Assembly: GCF_002245215.1 (NCBI RefSeq)
Contig: NZ_NPMR01000002.1
Location: 186,001-250,000, forward strand
Length of the DNA: 64,000 nucleotides
Direction of reading: 5' to 3'
Source of the DNA: Microbacterium sp. Yaish 1
GTDB lineage: Bacteria; Actinomycetota; Actinomycetes; Actinomycetales; Microbacteriaceae
This document shows positions 51,456 through 62,688 of this stretch, piece by piece. Every line of letters starts with the position of its first letter. The stretch's first letter is position 1. The notes under the pieces were generated by a model, which had not been told where the DNA came from, ran no database searches, and worked only from the letters and a program-made list of their open reading frames with translations. The position numbers and the translations under genes were made by a program.

Positions 51456-51976
51456 CCCGCGAGGGCGCTCTGCTCGTCATGGTCGCCGTCGCCCTGGCGC
51501 TGCTCGCGCTCGGGGTCTGGGCCTGGCGACGACGAACGAGGCGCGACAGCGGCCTCGCGGCACCGGTCGGCGAACTTCCCGCCGACGCCGTGCCGACGGT
51601 GACGATCTCGGGACTCTACGTCGCGACGACCCGCCACGACGAGCCGCTCGAGCGCCTCGCCATCCGCGGGCTCGGATTCCGCTCCCGCGTCGACGTCATC
51701 GTCGCCGCGGGAGGCGCGGGTGACGGCGTGGCCATCGACCTGACCGGTCAGCCGCGCCTGTTCATCTCCGCAGAACGCATCGTCTCCGTCGATCAGGCGA
51801 CCGTCGCGATCGACCGTGTCGTCGAGAAGCAGGGCCTCACCCGCCTGAGCTGGCTGATCGACGACGAGACGATCGTCGACAGCTACTTCCGGCCCCAGAC
51901 CGCATCGGCCCGCGCGCTGGCCGATGCCATCCAGACCATCGTGACCCCCACCCAGACCCCAGGAGGCGACGCGTGA
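51452..51976 (+). CDS. One-TM membrane protein embedded in the pyr operon (PH-like domain)
   Basis: A 174-residue protein with one N-terminal membrane helix ([19 protein letters not shown]), a short basic stretch and a soluble domain of beta-strand character ([77 protein letters not shown]). The pattern fits the bacterial PH-like transporter-associated family found at the same place between pyrC and carA in mycobacteria (Rv1382). It is overlapped by 4 nt on both sides, so its dose is tied to the pyrimidine enzymes. Function unknown. Confidence 0.75.
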   Translation: MTREGALLVMVAVALALLALGVWAWRRRTRRDSGLAAPVGELPADAVPTVTISGLYVATTRHDEPLERLAIRGLGFRSRVDVIVAAGGAGDGVAIDLTGQPRLFISAERIVSVDQATVAIDRVVEKQGLTRLSWLIDDETIVDSYFRPQTASARALADAIQTIVTPTQTPGGDA

Positions 51977-53121
51977 CACTGTTCACCCGTGACCCCGCCG
52001 TGCTCGTGCTCGAGGACGGATCCCGCCACATCGGCCGCGCCTACGGCGCGCGCGGCACCACCCTCGGAGAAGTCGTCTTCGCGACCGGCATGACTGGCTA
52101 CCAGGAGACCCTCACCGACCCGTCCTACGCCGGCCAGATCGTGCTGCAGACCGCACCCCACATCGGAAACACCGGCATGAACGGCGAGGACGTCGAGTCG
52201 CGCCGCATCTGGGTCGCCGGCTACATCGTGCGCGATCCCTCGCGGGTCGTGTCGAACTGGCGCTCGGAGAACTCGCTCGACGAGTCGCTCGAGCGCGACG
52301 GCATCGTCGGCATCAGCGGCATCGACACGCGCGCCGTCACGCGCGTCCTGCGCTCGGCGGGCTCGATGCGCGGCGGCGTCTTCAGCGGCGACGCCGCAGA
52401 CATCGATCCCGAGGAGCAGCTGCGCATCGTCCGCGAGGCGCCGGAGATGACCGGTCGCAACCTGTCCGCCGAGGTGTCGGTGCCCGCCGCCGAGGTGACC
52501 CCGGCGACGGGGGAGCGGCTCGGAAACCTCGCGGTGCTCGACCTCGGCGTCAAGCAGGCCACGGTGAACAACCTCGCAGCCCGCGGGTTCGACGTCCACG
52601 TGCTGCCGCAGGACGTCACGCTCGAGCAGCTGCGCGCGATCGACCCGATCGCGGTGTTCTACTCCAACGGTCCGGGCGACCCGGCCGCGAGCGACCACCA
52701 CGTCGAGCTCCTGCGGGGTGTGCTGGCCGAGAAGCTGCCGTTCTTCGGGATCTGCTTCGGCAACCAGCTCCTCGGCCGCGCCCTCGGCTTCGGCACGTAC
52801 AAGCTGCCCTTCGGCCACCGCGGCATCAACCAGCCCGTGCTCGACAAGCAGACCGGCCGCGTGGAGATCACCGCCCACAACCACGGCTTCGCCGTCGACG
52901 CGCCGATCGAGGGCGTCGTCGACAGCCCCGCCGGCTTCGGCCGCGTCGAGGTGAGCCACGTCGGCCTCAACGACAACGTCGTGGAGGGGCTGCGCGCCCT
53001 CGACCTGCCGGCCTTCTCGGTGCAGTACCACCCCGAGGCCGCGGCTGGTCCGCACGACGCCAACTACCTCTTCGACCGCTTCCGCGACCTCGTGATCGCG
53101 ACCCAGGAGAACAAGAACTGA
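51973..53121 (+). CDS. carA: Carbamoyl-phosphate synthase small subunit
   Basis: A 382-residue glutaminase subunit that supplies ammonia to CarB. The N-terminal CPSase domain has the [24 protein letters not shown] block. The class I amidotransferase domain has the nucleophile Cys in [16 protein letters not shown] and the catalytic His-x-Glu in [18 protein letters not shown] start overlapping the upstream stop; the stop shares one base with the carB start. Confidence 0.96.
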   Translation: MTLFTRDPAVLVLEDGSRHIGRAYGARGTTLGEVVFATGMTGYQETLTDPSYAGQIVLQTAPHIGNTGMNGEDVESRRIWVAGYIVRDPSRVVSNWRSENSLDESLERDGIVGISGIDTRAVTRVLRSAGSMRGGVFSGDAADIDPEEQLRIVREAPEMTGRNLSAEVSVPAAEVTPATGERLGNLAVLDLGVKQATVNNLAARGFDVHVLPQDVTLEQLRAIDPIAVFYSNGPGDPAASDHHVELLRGVLAEKLPFFGICFGNQLLGRALGFGTYKLPFGHRGINQPVLDKQTGRVEITAHNHGFAVDAPIEGVVDSPAGFGRVEVSHVGLNDNVVEGLRALDLPAFSVQYHPEAAAGPHDANYLFDRFRDLVIATQENKN

Positions 53122-56100
53122 TGCCCAAGCGCGACGATATCCAGAGCGTCCTCGTCATCGGGTCGGGGCCGATCGTCATCGGCCAGGCCTGCGAATTCGA
53201 CTACTCCGGCACCCAGGCGTGCCGCGTCCTCCGCGAGGAGGGCGTCCGCGTCATCCTCGTCAACTCGAACCCGGCGACGATCATGACCGATCCCGACTTC
53301 GCCGACGCGACGTACATTGAGCCGATCACGTGGCAGGTCATCGAGACGATCATCGCCAAGGAGCGCCCCGACGCGATCCTGCCGACCCTCGGCGGCCAGA
53401 CCGCCCTGAACGCGGCGATCGACCTGCACAAGCACGGCATCCTCGAGAAGTACGACATCGAGCTGATCGGCGCGAACTTCGAGGCGATCAACAAGGGCGA
53501 GGATCGGCAGATCTTCAAGCAGCTCGTCATCGACTCGGGAGCGGATGTCGCCGACAGCCGCATCTGCCACACGATGGACGAGGTGCTCGCGGGGGCCGCC
53601 GAGCTCGGCTACCCCCTCGTCGTGCGCCCCTCCTTCACGATGGGCGGGCTCGGCTCGGGCTTCGCGTACGACGAGGAGGATCTGCGGCGCATCGCGGGAG
53701 CGGGCCTGCGCGACTCGCCGACGACCGAGGTCCTGCTCGAGGAGTCGATCCTCGGGTGGAAGGAGTACGAGCTCGAGCTCATGCGCGACTCGGCCGACAA
53801 CACCGTGGTCGTCTGCTCGATCGAGAACGTCGACCCGGTCGGCGTCCACACCGGCGACTCCATCACAGTGGCCCCGGCGCTCACGCTGACCGACCGCGAG
53901 TACCAGAAGATGCGCGACATCGGCATCGACATCATCCGCGCCGTCGGCGTCGACACCGGCGGCTGCAACATCCAGTTCGCGGTCGACCCGCAGACGGGGC
54001 GCATCATCGTCATCGAGATGAACCCGCGCGTGTCGCGTTCGTCGGCACTGGCGTCGAAGGCGACCGGATTCCCGATCGCGAAGATCGCCGCGAAGCTCGC
54101 GATCGGCTACCGCCTCGACGAGATCCCGAACGACATCACGAAGGTCACCCCGGCGAGCTTCGAGCCGACGCTCGACTACGTCGTGGTCAAGGTGCCGCGC
54201 TTCAACTTCGAGAAGTTCCCGGCCGCCGACACGACTCTCACGACGACCATGAAGTCGGTGGGCGAGGCGATGGCGATCGGGCGCAACTACGCCACGGCGC
54301 TTCAGAAGGCGCTTCGCTCGCTCGAGAAGCGGGGATCGAGCTTCCATTGGGGCGACGAGGAGCGCTCGGTGGACGAGCTGCTCGAGATCGCGAAGACCCC
54401 GACCGACGGCCGGATCGTGGTCCTGCAGCAGGCGATGCGCAAGGGCGCCACGATCGAGCAGGCCTTCGAAGCCACCGCGATCGACCCGTGGTTCCTCGAC
54501 CAGATCGAGCTCATCAACGAGGTCGCAGCCTTCGTGGCCGACGCCGGCGAGCTCGACGAGCACGTCATCCGCACGGCGAAGGACCACGGGTTCAGCGACG
54601 CGCAGATCGCGCAGCTCCGCGGGATCACCGAAGAAGAGGTGCGCGGCGTGCGCCACGGCCTCGGCCTGCGGCCGGTCTTCAAGACGGTCGACACCTGCGC
54701 CGGCGAATTCCCCGCGCTCACGCCGTACCACTACTCGTCCTACGACACCGAGACCGAGGTCACCCCCTCGGACCGCACGAAGGTCGTCATCATCGGTTCG
54801 GGCCCCAACCGCATCGGGCAGGGCGTCGAGTTCGACTACTCGTGCGTCCACGCGAGCTTCGCGCTGTCGGATGCCGGCTACGAGACGATCATGGTCAACT
54901 GCAACCCCGAGACGGTCTCGACCGACTACGACACGAGCGATCGGCTCTACTTCGAGCCGCTGACGCTCGAGGACGTCCTCGAGGTGCTGCACGCCGAGTC
55001 GCAGTCGGGCACGATCCTCGGCGTCATCTGCCAGCTCGGCGGTCAGACGCCGCTCGGGCTCGCGAAGGGCATCGAGGCCGCCGGGTACAGCATCCTGGGC
55101 ACCCAGCCCGCGGCCATTGACCTGGCGGAGGAGCGCGAGCTCTTCTCGCGTCTGCTCGACGACGCCGGTCTCGTGGCTCCGCGCAACGGCACCGCGATCG
55201 ACGTCGAGGGGGCCGTCGAGGTCGCCGAGTCGATCGGCTACCCCGTCCTGGTCCGCCCGAGCTTCGTCCTCGGTGGCCGTGGCATGGAGATCGTCTACGA
55301 CACCGAGAGCCTGCGCGACTACTTCGTGCGCGTCGCCGACCAGGCGATCATCGGGCCCGGCCTGCCGCTGCTGGTCGACCGGTTCCTCGACGACGCCGTG
55401 GAGCTCGACGTCGACGCCCTGTTCGACGGCGAGGAGCTCTACATCGGCGGCGTGATGGAGCACCTCGAGGAGGCCGGCATCCACTCCGGCGACTCGAGCT
55501 GCACCCTGCCCCCGATGTCGCTCGGGCGCACCGAGATCGACCGGGTGCGCGAGGCTACTCTCGCGATCGCCCGCGGTGTCGGCGTGCGCGGTCTGCTGAA
55601 CGTGCAGTTCGCCGTCTCGGCGGGCGTGCTCTACGTCATCGAGGCGAACCCGCGTGCGAGCCGCACCGTGCCGTTCGTGTCGAAGGCGCTCGGCATCCCT
55701 CTCGCCAAGGCTGCCTCGCGGATCATGGCAGGGTCGTCGATCGACGAGCTGAAGGCCGAAGGGCTCCTGCCCGCCGAGGACGGCTCGCGGGTCCCGCTCG
55801 ATGCGCCGGTCGCGGTGAAGGAGGCTGTGCTCCCCTTCAAGCGCTTCCGCACGGCGGACGGCCGGACCGTCGACTCGGTCCTCGGACCCGAGATGCGCTC
55901 CACGGGCGAGGTCATGGGAATGGACCGCGACTTCCCGACGGCGTTCGCCAAGAGCCAGGCGGCCGCCTACGGCGGTATGCCGACCTCGGGCACCGTGTTC
56001 CTGTCGGTCGCCGACGACGACAAGCGCGCCGTGATCCTGCCGGCCCACCGGCTCCAGGAACTCGGCTTCCGTCTGATCGCGACGGAGGGGACCGCCGAGA

Positions 56101-56408
56101 TCCTCGCCCGCAACGGCATCCGCGTCGAGGTCGTCGGCAAGTACTCCGAGACGCAGGGATCGGGCGAGCGCAACGTCGTCGACCTCATCAACGCCGGCGA
56201 GATCGACATGGTCGTGAACACGCCCTCGGGCGGCGTGGCACGAGCAGACGGGTACGAGATCCGCGCCGCGGCCGTGGCGGGCGACCGTGCCCTGTTCACC
56301 ACGATGGCCGTTCTCGGTGCCGCCGTCAGCGCGCTGCCCGTGCTCCGGGAGGGCTTCGAGGTCAAGAGCCTGCAGGACTACGCCCTCGAGCGGGCGGGGC
56401 GCCGGTGA
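53121..56408 (+). CDS. carB: Carbamoyl-phosphate synthase large subunit
   Basis: A 1095-residue subunit with two homologous ATP-grasp halves. The first begins [25 protein letters not shown] and the second [25 protein letters not shown] (about residue 555). The oligomerisation domain lies between them and an MGS-type allosteric domain ([28 protein letters not shown]) at the C-terminus. It makes carbamoyl phosphate for pyrimidines and arginine. The length is the usual one. Confidence 0.97.
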   Translation: MPKRDDIQSVLVIGSGPIVIGQACEFDYSGTQACRVLREEGVRVILVNSNPATIMTDPDFADATYIEPITWQVIETIIAKERPDAILPTLGGQTALNAAIDLHKHGILEKYDIELIGANFEAINKGEDRQIFKQLVIDSGADVADSRICHTMDEVLAGAAELGYPLVVRPSFTMGGLGSGFAYDEEDLRRIAGAGLRDSPTTEVLLEESILGWKEYELELMRDSADNTVVVCSIENVDPVGVHTGDSITVAPALTLTDREYQKMRDIGIDIIRAVGVDTGGCNIQFAVDPQTGRIIVIEMNPRVSRSSALASKATGFPIAKIAAKLAIGYRLDEIPNDITKVTPASFEPTLDYVVVKVPRFNFEKFPAADTTLTTTMKSVGEAMAIGRNYATALQKALRSLEKRGSSFHWGDEERSVDELLEIAKTPTDGRIVVLQQAMRKGATIEQAFEATAIDPWFLDQIELINEVAAFVADAGELDEHVIRTAKDHGFSDAQIAQLRGITEEEVRGVRHGLGLRPVFKTVDTCAGEFPALTPYHYSSYDTETEVTPSDRTKVVIIGSGPNRIGQGVEFDYSCVHASFALSDAGYETIMVNCNPETVSTDYDTSDRLYFEPLTLEDVLEVLHAESQSGTILGVICQLGGQTPLGLAKGIEAAGYSILGTQPAAIDLAEERELFSRLLDDAGLVAPRNGTAIDVEGAVEVAESIGYPVLVRPSFVLGGRGMEIVYDTESLRDYFVRVADQAIIGPGLPLLVDRFLDDAVELDVDALFDGEELYIGGVMEHLEEAGIHSGDSSCTLPPMSLGRTEIDRVREATLAIARGVGVRGLLNVQFAVSAGVLYVIEANPRASRTVPFVSKALGIPLAKAASRIMAGSSIDELKAEGLLPAEDGSRVPLDAPVAVKEAVLPFKRFRTADGRTVDSVLGPEMRSTGEVMGMDRDFPTAFAKSQAAAYGGMPTSGTVFLSVADDDKRAVILPAHRLQELGFRLIATEGTAEILARNGIRVEVVGKYSETQGSGERNVVDLINAGEIDMVVNTPSGGVARADGYEIRAAAVAGDRALFTTMAVLGAAVSALPVLREGFEVKSLQDYALERAGRR

Positions 56409-57274
56409 CCGCATTCGGGGAGCGCCTGTCGGGCGCGCTCGAGACGTACGGGCCGCTCTGCGTCGGCATCGACCCGCATGCCGCACTGCTCGCGGACTGG
56501 GGCCTCGCGGCCTCAGCCGCGGGCGTGCGCGAGTTCGGCCTGCGCGTGGTCGAGGCCGCGGGCGGGCGTGTGGGCATCGTCAAGCCGCAGGTCGCCTTCT
56601 TCGAACGCTACGGATCGGGGGGATTCGCCGCGCTCGAGGAGGTGCAGCGCGCCGCGCGCGACGCTGGCCTCATCGTCATCGCGGATGCGAAGCGCGGCGA
56701 CATCGGCAGCACGATGGACGGCTATGCCGCGGCGTGGCTCGAGCCGGGCGCCCCGCTGGAGGCGGATGCCGTCACGGTGAGCCCGTACCTCGGCCCGGGG
56801 TCCCTCCGCGGCACGATCACCGCCGCCGCCCGCACCGGCAAGGGCGTCTTCGTCCTCGCTGCGACCAGCAACCCCGAGGCATTCGGGCTGCAGTCCGCGG
56901 AGGTCACCGCGGTCGACGCTCGGCGCGGCCAGACGGTCGCGGACTGGGTGGCGTCCGGGGTCGGCTGGGCGAACCGCGCCGCGGCGCAGGGCGGCGGACT
57001 CGGGCACGTGGGCCTCGTCGTCGGGGCGACCGTCGATCGGGGCGACCTCGGTCTGAGTGATGAGTCGCTCCGCGGGGCCCCGATCCTCGCGCCGGGTTTC
57101 GGTGCGCAGGGTGTCGCGCTGGGGGACGCGCGTTCGGTGTTCGGGTCGCTCGCGGCCCAGGTGATCGCGAGCGCCAGTCGCAGCGTGCTCGCCGCCGGTC
57201 CCGACGGGATCGTCTCGGCCATCGAGGCGCATCGGCGGGAGCTGGCCGAGGCAGAGGAGGAAACCCGTGGCTGA
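56405..57274 (+). CDS. pyrF: Orotidine 5'-phosphate decarboxylase (type 2)
   Basis: A 289-residue actinobacterial-type OMP decarboxylase, the last step to UMP. The catalytic array is [18 protein letters not shown] (Asp-Lys-Asp) with [12 protein letters not shown] and [14 protein letters not shown] elsewhere. GTG start overlapping carB by 4 nt; its end overlaps the gmk start by 8 nt. pyrD and pyrE are not in this window. Confidence 0.94.
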   Translation: MTAFGERLSGALETYGPLCVGIDPHAALLADWGLAASAAGVREFGLRVVEAAGGRVGIVKPQVAFFERYGSGGFAALEEVQRAARDAGLIVIADAKRGDIGSTMDGYAAAWLEPGAPLEADAVTVSPYLGPGSLRGTITAAARTGKGVFVLAATSNPEAFGLQSAEVTAVDARRGQTVADWVASGVGWANRAAAQGGGLGHVGLVVGATVDRGDLGLSDESLRGAPILAPGFGAQGVALGDARSVFGSLAAQVIASASRSVLAAGPDGIVSAIEAHRRELAEAEEETRG

Positions 57275-58163
57275 TCGTCCCCACCCGCCCGAGGTCGACC
57301 GCGCCGCCGCGTCGCGCCGTGCGGTCGAAGCGCGGCGCGAGCGGGCGGCGCTGAAGAAGGATGTCGCGATGCGCGTGATCTCGCCTCAGGAGCTCCTGCG
57401 GCGCGCTCTCGCCGACCCCGAGTCGCCGGCCGGCGCGATGCGGGTGACCGACTTCCTCACCGCGATCCCGGCGATCGGAGAGAACAAGCGCGACCGCATC
57501 CTCGCGGATCTCGACATCTCGCCCGTGAAGCGCCTCGGTGGGCTGGGCTCGCGCCAGCGGCTCGCGCTGCAGCACTTCCTGGATGCCCGCCTGCCCGAGC
57601 CGCAGCCGCGCGCCGGCCGGTCGCGGCTGCTCGTGCTCGCCGGCCCCACTGCGGTCGGCAAGGGAACGGTCGCCGCGCACATCCGCGACAACCATCCCGA
57701 GATCATGCTGTCGGTGTCGGCGACCACCCGGGCCCCCCGGCCGGGGGAGGTCGACGGCGAGCACTACTACTTCGTCGACGACGCCGAGTTCGACCGGCTC
57801 ATCGCCGAGGGCGAGCTGCTCGAGTGGGCCACGGTGCACAACCGCCACCGGTACGGCACGCCGAAGGCGCCCATCGAGGCGGCGCTGGCGGCGGGGCGCA
57901 CGGTGCTGCTGGAGATCGACCTGCAGGGAGCCCGTCAGGTGCGCGCGGCCGCGCCGGACGCGACCCTGGTCTTCCTCCTGCCGCCGAGCTGGGACGAACT
58001 GGTCGACCGGCTGGTCGGCCGGGGAACCGAGGACGCCGAGGAACGCGCCCGTCGCCTCCGCACTGCGCGCGTCGAGCTCGCCTCGCAGGGCGAGTTCGAC
58101 TACCGCGTCGTCAACGACACCGTGGCGCGTGCGGCCGACGAGGTCGCCGCGCTGGCCGACTGA
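57267..58163 (+). CDS. gmk: mIHF-guanylate kinase fusion protein
   Basis: A 298-residue protein with two parts. Residues about 15-108 match the actinobacterial integration host factor mIHF ([71 protein letters not shown]). Residues about 118-298 are guanylate kinase, with the P-loop [15 protein letters not shown] (126-134), [20 protein letters not shown] and [12 protein letters not shown]. In mycobacteria mihF and gmk are adjacent separate genes. Here no stop or in-frame break separates them, though an internal ATG at codon 35 exists. Guanylate kinase makes GDP from GMP; mIHF binds DNA through an H2TH-like helix set. Confidence 0.93.
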   Translation: MADRPHPPEVDRAAASRRAVEARRERAALKKDVAMRVISPQELLRRALADPESPAGAMRVTDFLTAIPAIGENKRDRILADLDISPVKRLGGLGSRQRLALQHFLDARLPEPQPRAGRSRLLVLAGPTAVGKGTVAAHIRDNHPEIMLSVSATTRAPRPGEVDGEHYYFVDDAEFDRLIAEGELLEWATVHNRHRYGTPKAPIEAALAAGRTVLLEIDLQGARQVRAAAPDATLVFLLPPSWDELVDRLVGRGTEDAEERARRLRTARVELASQGEFDYRVVNDTVARAADEVAALAD

Positions 58164-58168
58164 TCGCG

Positions 58169-58174
58169 TAGACT
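58169..58174 (+). promoter_or_regulatory. -10 element of rpoZ
   Basis: TAGACT lies just after gmk. The transcript would start near 58181, leaving a leader of about 62 nt before rpoZ. An out-of-frame ATG sits exactly at the leaderless position 58181. Confidence 0.5.
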
Positions 58175-58242
58175 GGGGGGATGCCTGCGCCTGCGGCGCG
58201 GCAGCAGACTCTCCACCGACATCGATCCCGGAAGGATCCGCC

Positions 58243-58497
58243 ATGGCCGGAAGCAACGAAGGCATCATCGACCCGCCCATCGACGCCCTGCTCGACAAGG
58301 TCGACTCGAAGTACCAGCTGGTCATCTACGCGTCCAAGCGTGCGCGCCAGATCAACGACTACTACTCCGACCTTCACGAGGGCAACCTGTTCGACAACGT
58401 CGGCCCGCTCGTCGACTCGTCGGTCGAGGACAAGCCGCTGACGATCGCGATGCACGAGATCCACGAGGACAAGCTGCGCCTGCGTTCGCTCGACTGA
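58243..58497 (+). CDS. rpoZ: RNA polymerase omega subunit
   Basis: An 84-residue protein, [23 protein letters not shown] at the start, then [24 protein letters not shown], the family's hallmark (SKYxLVxxxAKRARQI), and [15 protein letters not shown] at the end. It helps assemble beta-prime in RNA polymerase. The ATG at 58243 has GGAAGGA 6 nt upstream. Own promoter and own terminator. Confidence 0.95.
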   Translation: MAGSNEGIIDPPIDALLDKVDSKYQLVIYASKRARQINDYYSDLHEGNLFDNVGPLVDSSVEDKPLTIAMHEIHEDKLRLRSLD

Positions 58498-58519
58498 TCC
58501 GGCGGTAGACCCGTCACAT

Positions 58520-58560
58520 TTCTGCCCGCGGCAGCCGGATGTCGGCCGCCGCGGGCAGAA
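58520..58560 (+). terminator. Terminator of rpoZ
   Basis: A 13-bp perfect stem (ttctgcccgcggc and its complement gccgcgggcagaa) with a 15-nt loop between rpoZ and metK. Confidence 0.65.
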
Positions 58561-58607
58561 TCGTCTCCGTCCCGATCCCGCCCCGTTCCGTCCCACAGGG
58601 AGCCCCG

Positions 58608-59801
58608 ATGAGCCAGCTGCGCCTGTTCACGTCCGAGTCCGTCACCGAGGGGCACCCCGACAAGATCTGCGACCAGATCTCCGACAGTATCCTCGACGCC
58701 CTGCTGACGGTCGACCCCGGCTCGCGCGTCGCGGTCGAGACCCTCGTGACGACCGGCCTCGTGCACGTCGCCGGCGAGGTGCGCACCGACGGCTACGCCG
58801 ACATCCCCGGCATCGTGCGCGGCGTCGTCAACCGCATCGGCTACACCTCGAGCGAGACCGGGTTCGACGGCGACTCGTGCGGCGTGACGGTTTCGATCGG
58901 AGAGCAGTCCTCCGATATCGCCGCCGGTGTCGACAGCGCCCTGGAGCACCGTGAGCAGGGATCGGTCGACCCGACCGACGCGCTGGGCGCGGGCGATCAG
59001 GGCATCATGTTCGGCTACGCCACCAACGAGACGCCGCAGCTGATGCCGATGGCCATCTGGACGGCCCACCGCATCGCCGAGCGCCTGACGTCGGCCCGTC
59101 GCACCGGTGCACTGCCGTTCCTCCGTCCCGACGGCAAGACGCAGGTGACGCTCGGCTACGAGGGGGCCGTGCCTCGAACGGTCGAGACCGTGGTCCTCTC
59201 GACGCAGCATCAGCCCGACATCTCCCTGCCCGCGTTGCGCGCCGCCGTGCAAGCAGAGGTCATCGAGCCCGTCCTCGCGGAGACCGGCCTCGATGTCTCG
59301 GACGTCGAGTACGTCATCAACCCCGCCGGCCCGTTCGTCGTCGGCGGGCCGAAGGGCGACGCGGGCCTGACCGGTCGCAAGATCATCATCGACACCTACG
59401 GCGGCGCCGCTCGGCACGGGGGCGGCGCTTTCAGCGGCAAGGACCCGTCGAAGGTCGACCGCTCCGCCGCCTACGCGATGCGCTGGGTCGCGAAGAACGC
59501 CGTCGCCGCGGGGCTGGCGGACCGCCTCGAGGTTCAGGTCGCGTATGCGATCGGGCGCGCCGCTCCCGTCGGGCTTTACGTCGAGTCGTTCGGCACGGGC
59601 CACGTCGCCGACGAGGTGATCTCGGCGGCGATCCGCGACGTGTTCGATCTGCGACCGCAGGCGATCATCGATCGTCTCGATCTGCTGCGGCCGATCTACG
59701 CGAAGACCGCCGCCTACGGCCACTTCGGCCGGGAGCTGCCCGAGTTCACGTGGGAGCGCACCGACCGCGTCGAGGAGTTGCGCGCCGCCGCGGGCCTGTG
59801 A
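58608..59801 (+). CDS. metK: S-adenosylmethionine synthetase
   Basis: A 397-residue methionine adenosyltransferase forming SAM from ATP and methionine. Hallmarks are [32 protein letters not shown] and the phosphate loop [19 protein letters not shown]. The ATG at 58608 has ACAGGGAG 6 nt upstream. In mycobacteria coaBC (dfp) lies between rpoZ and metK; here it is absent. The stop overlaps the priA GTG. Confidence 0.97.
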   Translation: MSQLRLFTSESVTEGHPDKICDQISDSILDALLTVDPGSRVAVETLVTTGLVHVAGEVRTDGYADIPGIVRGVVNRIGYTSSETGFDGDSCGVTVSIGEQSSDIAAGVDSALEHREQGSVDPTDALGAGDQGIMFGYATNETPQLMPMAIWTAHRIAERLTSARRTGALPFLRPDGKTQVTLGYEGAVPRTVETVVLSTQHQPDISLPALRAAVQAEVIEPVLAETGLDVSDVEYVINPAGPFVVGGPKGDAGLTGRKIIIDTYGGAARHGGGAFSGKDPSKVDRSAAYAMRWVAKNAVAAGLADRLEVQVAYAIGRAAPVGLYVESFGTGHVADEVISAAIRDVFDLRPQAIIDRLDLLRPIYAKTAAYGHFGRELPEFTWERTDRVEELRAAAGL

Positions 59802-61762
59802 GCGACGCGCCCCGGCGGGTCGCCCGAGTGCTCATCGACTCGCCGCTGCCGCAGCTCGACCGCCTGTTCGACTACGTCGTCCCCGACGCCCTCCGCGACG
59901 CCGCGGTGCCCGGTGTGCGGGTGAAGGTGCCGCTTCGCACCGTCGGGCGCACCGTCGAGGGCTATCTCGTCGAGCTCGGCGACGAGACCGACGGCGACCG
60001 TCCCCTGTCGGAGCTCGAGGAGGTCGTGTCGCCCGTCGAGGTGCTGCCGCAGCGGCTCTACGCCCACGCGCGCCGGGTGGCCGACCGGGCAGCGGGGTCG
60101 GCGAGCGACGTCCTGCGGCTGGTGATCCCGAAGCGGATGGTGCGGGCCGAGAAGGCCTGGGCCACCGCCGGGCCGCCCGAGGCCCCCGCCGTGAGCGCCG
60201 ACGCCCTCGCCTGGGCGCGGGAGACGGCCACGGCGTATCCCGAACTCGAGAACGCGGTCGCGGGCGGCGAGCGCGTGGCCGTCGACGCGCCACCGCGCCC
60301 GGCCGAGGACGTCCCGGCGTGGGCCGAGCTGCTGGCCGCGCTGGCCGTGCTCACGCTCGCGCAGGGCAGGAGCGCGATCGTCGTGGTTCCCGATCACCGC
60401 GACGAGGCCCACGTCCTGGCCGTCCTCGCGCGCCGCGTGGACGACGCCGCGGTGGTGCGCGACGATGCCCGGCGATCCGGTCCGGAGCGTTACGCCGGAT
60501 ATCTGCGTCTGCTGGCCGCCGTGCCGTGCATCGTGGTGGGCAATCGGTCGAGCGTGTATGCGCCCGCCCACGATGTCGGCGCGGTCCTCCTGTGGGACGA
60601 CGGCGATCCGCTGCTCGCGGAGCCGCTGAGCCCGGGTGTGCACGCGCGCGACGCCGCGCTCGTCCGGCAGGAGCTCCAGGCCTGCGCGCTGGTCTTCGTC
60701 GGTCTGACGCGCACGACCGACGTCGAGCGTCTCGTGGCACTCGGGTGGGTGCGCGAGATCCCGGCCCGCCGTCGCGAGAGTCCCCGGGTCGTGCTGTCGG
60801 CGACGCGTGAGGGCGAGTCGCGGGGCACGCGGGTCCCGTCGGCCGCGTTCGCCGCGGCGCGCGAGGCGCTGACGCACGGCCCCGTTCTGGTGCAGGTCGC
60901 CCGCCCCGGGTACGCCCCGGTGCTGGTGTGCGCCGACTGCCGCACGCCGGCGCGCTGCGCGCAGTGCGCCGGGCCCCTGCGCGCCCGTCGCCCGGGTGCC
61001 GTGCCCGAGTGCGCCTGGTGCGGACGAGCCGCTCCCGCGTGGTCCTGCTCCTCCTGCGCGTCCCACCGCCTGCGTATGGCGTCGTCGGGGAGCGAGCGCA
61101 CGGCCGACGAGCTCGGACGCGCCTTCCCGAACACCCGCGTGATCGTCTCCGACGGCGAGCACCAGGTCACCCACGTCGATGCGAGACCCGCCCTCGTGAT
61201 CGCGACGCGCGGCGCGGAGCCCTTCGCCGCAGGCGGGTACCGCGCCGTCATCCTGCTCGACGGCGATCGGATGCTGATGACCGAGCAGCTGCGGATCGCC
61301 GAGGCGTGTCTGCGCTGGTGGTCGGATGCCGCGGCTCTCGCCGCGCCCGGCGCCCCCGTGCACCTCGTCGGTGTGGCCGGCCCCGCTGCGCGCGCGCTCG
61401 CGACGTGGACGCAGCCGGCGTATGCCCGAGCGGAGCTCGCCGAGCGGGCCCCGCTCCACATGCCGCCGACCGTCCGCGTCGCGGCGGTGGAAGGAACCGC
61501 GGCAGCCGTCTCGGAAGCGATCGCCCAGCTGCGGGCCGATGTGCCGGCGCTGACCGAGACCTCGGTCCTCGGCCCCGTGCCGCGTGAGGACTCGGTCCGC
61601 GCGCTCGTGCGTTTCGAGTACGCGCTGGGGCGCGCGGTGGCCGAGTCGCTTCGGGCGTCGGTCGTCGCTGCGGCGCTGCGCGGGCGGCGTCGGCGCGGGG
61701 CGCCGCCGGGACCGCGCAATACACTCAGAGTACGTCTCGACGTGCCCGATCTCGATCTGTGA
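59798..61762 (+). CDS. priA: PriA-like primosomal protein N' lacking ATPase motifs
   Basis: A 654-residue actinobacterial PriA. The N-terminal 3'-DNA-binding domain ([43 protein letters not shown]) and the zinc-binding module of four CxxC pairs (CADC, CAQC, CAWC, CSSC between about residues 385 and 425) are kept. The helicase core is eroded: where GSGKT is expected the sequence reads [17 protein letters not shown], and the DEEH box is [11 protein letters not shown]. It can therefore bind forks and perhaps assemble a primosome but should not unwind DNA, as known for actinobacterial PriA. Coupled to metK by a 4-nt overlap. Confidence 0.88.
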   Translation: MSDAPRRVARVLIDSPLPQLDRLFDYVVPDALRDAAVPGVRVKVPLRTVGRTVEGYLVELGDETDGDRPLSELEEVVSPVEVLPQRLYAHARRVADRAAGSASDVLRLVIPKRMVRAEKAWATAGPPEAPAVSADALAWARETATAYPELENAVAGGERVAVDAPPRPAEDVPAWAELLAALAVLTLAQGRSAIVVVPDHRDEAHVLAVLARRVDDAAVVRDDARRSGPERYAGYLRLLAAVPCIVVGNRSSVYAPAHDVGAVLLWDDGDPLLAEPLSPGVHARDAALVRQELQACALVFVGLTRTTDVERLVALGWVREIPARRRESPRVVLSATREGESRGTRVPSAAFAAAREALTHGPVLVQVARPGYAPVLVCADCRTPARCAQCAGPLRARRPGAVPECAWCGRAAPAWSCSSCASHRLRMASSGSERTADELGRAFPNTRVIVSDGEHQVTHVDARPALVIATRGAEPFAAGGYRAVILLDGDRMLMTEQLRIAEACLRWWSDAAALAAPGAPVHLVGVAGPAARALATWTQPAYARAELAERAPLHMPPTVRVAAVEGTAAAVSEAIAQLRADVPALTETSVLGPVPREDSVRALVRFEYALGRAVAESLRASVVAAALRGRRRRGAPPGPRNTLRVRLDVPDLDL

Positions 61763-61770
61763 GGAGCGCC

Positions 61771-62688
61771 ATGCGCATCGTCTTCGCCGGGACCCCGGAA
61801 CCCGCCCTGCCATCGCTCCGACGGCTAGCCGCGTCGCGGCACGAGATCGTCGGCGTCGTCACGCGCCGCGATGCGCCGCTCGGGCGCAAGCGCGTGCTCA
61901 CCCCCTCTCCGGTGGCCGCCCTCGCCGCGGAGCTCGGGCTCCCGGTCCTGAAGACCGACCGCCTCGATGCGGCGGCGACAGAGACGATCACCTCGTGGAG
62001 CGCCGACCTGGGCGTCATCGTCGCGTACGGCGGGCTCGTGCGCGAGCCGCTCCTGTCGGCACCGCGGCACGGGTGGATCAACCTGCACTTCTCGCTGCTG
62101 CCGGCATGGCGGGGGGCGGCGCCCGTGCAGCATTCGCTCATCGCGGGGGACCGGATCACCGGCGTCAGCGTTTTCCAGCTCGTCCCCGAGCTCGACGCGG
62201 GCGATGTCTTCGCGCAGACCCGCCACCCGGTGGATCGCGGAGCCACCGCCGGTGACCTCCTCGCAGGGCTTGCCGACCTCGGCGCGGACACCCTCTCGGA
62301 TGTCGTCGACGCGATAGCCGACGGCACCGCGATCGCCGTCCCGCAGACGGGCGAGCCGACCCTGGCGCCCAAGCTCACGCTCGCCGACGGACTCCTCGAT
62401 TTCGCACTGCCCGCCGACACAGTGCTCGACCGCTTCCGCGGCACGACGCCCGAGCCCGGCGCGCACACCACCGTCGTCGGTCAGCGGCTGAAGGTGCTCG
62501 CGGCGCGGCGTGGACCGGATGCCTCGCTCGCACCTCGCGAGATCCGCCTCGTCGGTAAAGAGGTGCTCGTCGGAACCGCCGACGGAACGATCTCGCTCCT
62601 GTCGGTGCAGCCCGCGGGCCGCGGCGCGATGCCGGCTCCCGACTGGTGGCGAGGGCAGCGCGCCGACAGTGTCGAGGCGGGATCGTGA
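61771..62688 (+). CDS. fmt: Methionyl-tRNA formyltransferase
   Basis: A 305-residue formyltransferase that makes initiator fMet-tRNA. Motifs are IVFAGTPEPALPSLRRL, DLGVIVAYGGLV and the signature WINLHFSLLPAWRGAAPVQHSLIAGD with catalytic Asn and His, followed by the C-terminal tRNA-binding domain. The ATG at 61771 has GAGGAG 5 nt upstream. Its end overlaps the rsmB GTG. Confidence 0.96.
   Translation: MRIVFAGTPEPALPSLRRLAASRHEIVGVVTRRDAPLGRKRVLTPSPVAALAAELGLPVLKTDRLDAAATETITSWSADLGVIVAYGGLVREPLLSAPRHGWINLHFSLLPAWRGAAPVQHSLIAGDRITGVSVFQLVPELDAGDVFAQTRHPVDRGATAGDLLAGLADLGADTLSDVVDAIADGTAIAVPQTGEPTLAPKLTLADGLLDFALPADTVLDRFRGTTPEPGAHTTVVGQRLKVLAARRGPDASLAPREIRLVGKEVLVGTADGTISLLSVQPAGRGAMPAPDWWRGQRADSVEAGS

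Noticed and set aside
53064..56486. A 1140-codon open frame on the minus strand opposite carB
   Set aside because: Antisense shadow of carB with low-complexity composition; no motif and no promoter or ribosome site.
58181..58441. Annotating the 86-codon frame upstream of and across rpoZ as a gene
   Set aside because: Composition (Thr, Ser, Arg, Pro) is that of an out-of-frame shadow of rpoZ; kept only as a regulatory observation.
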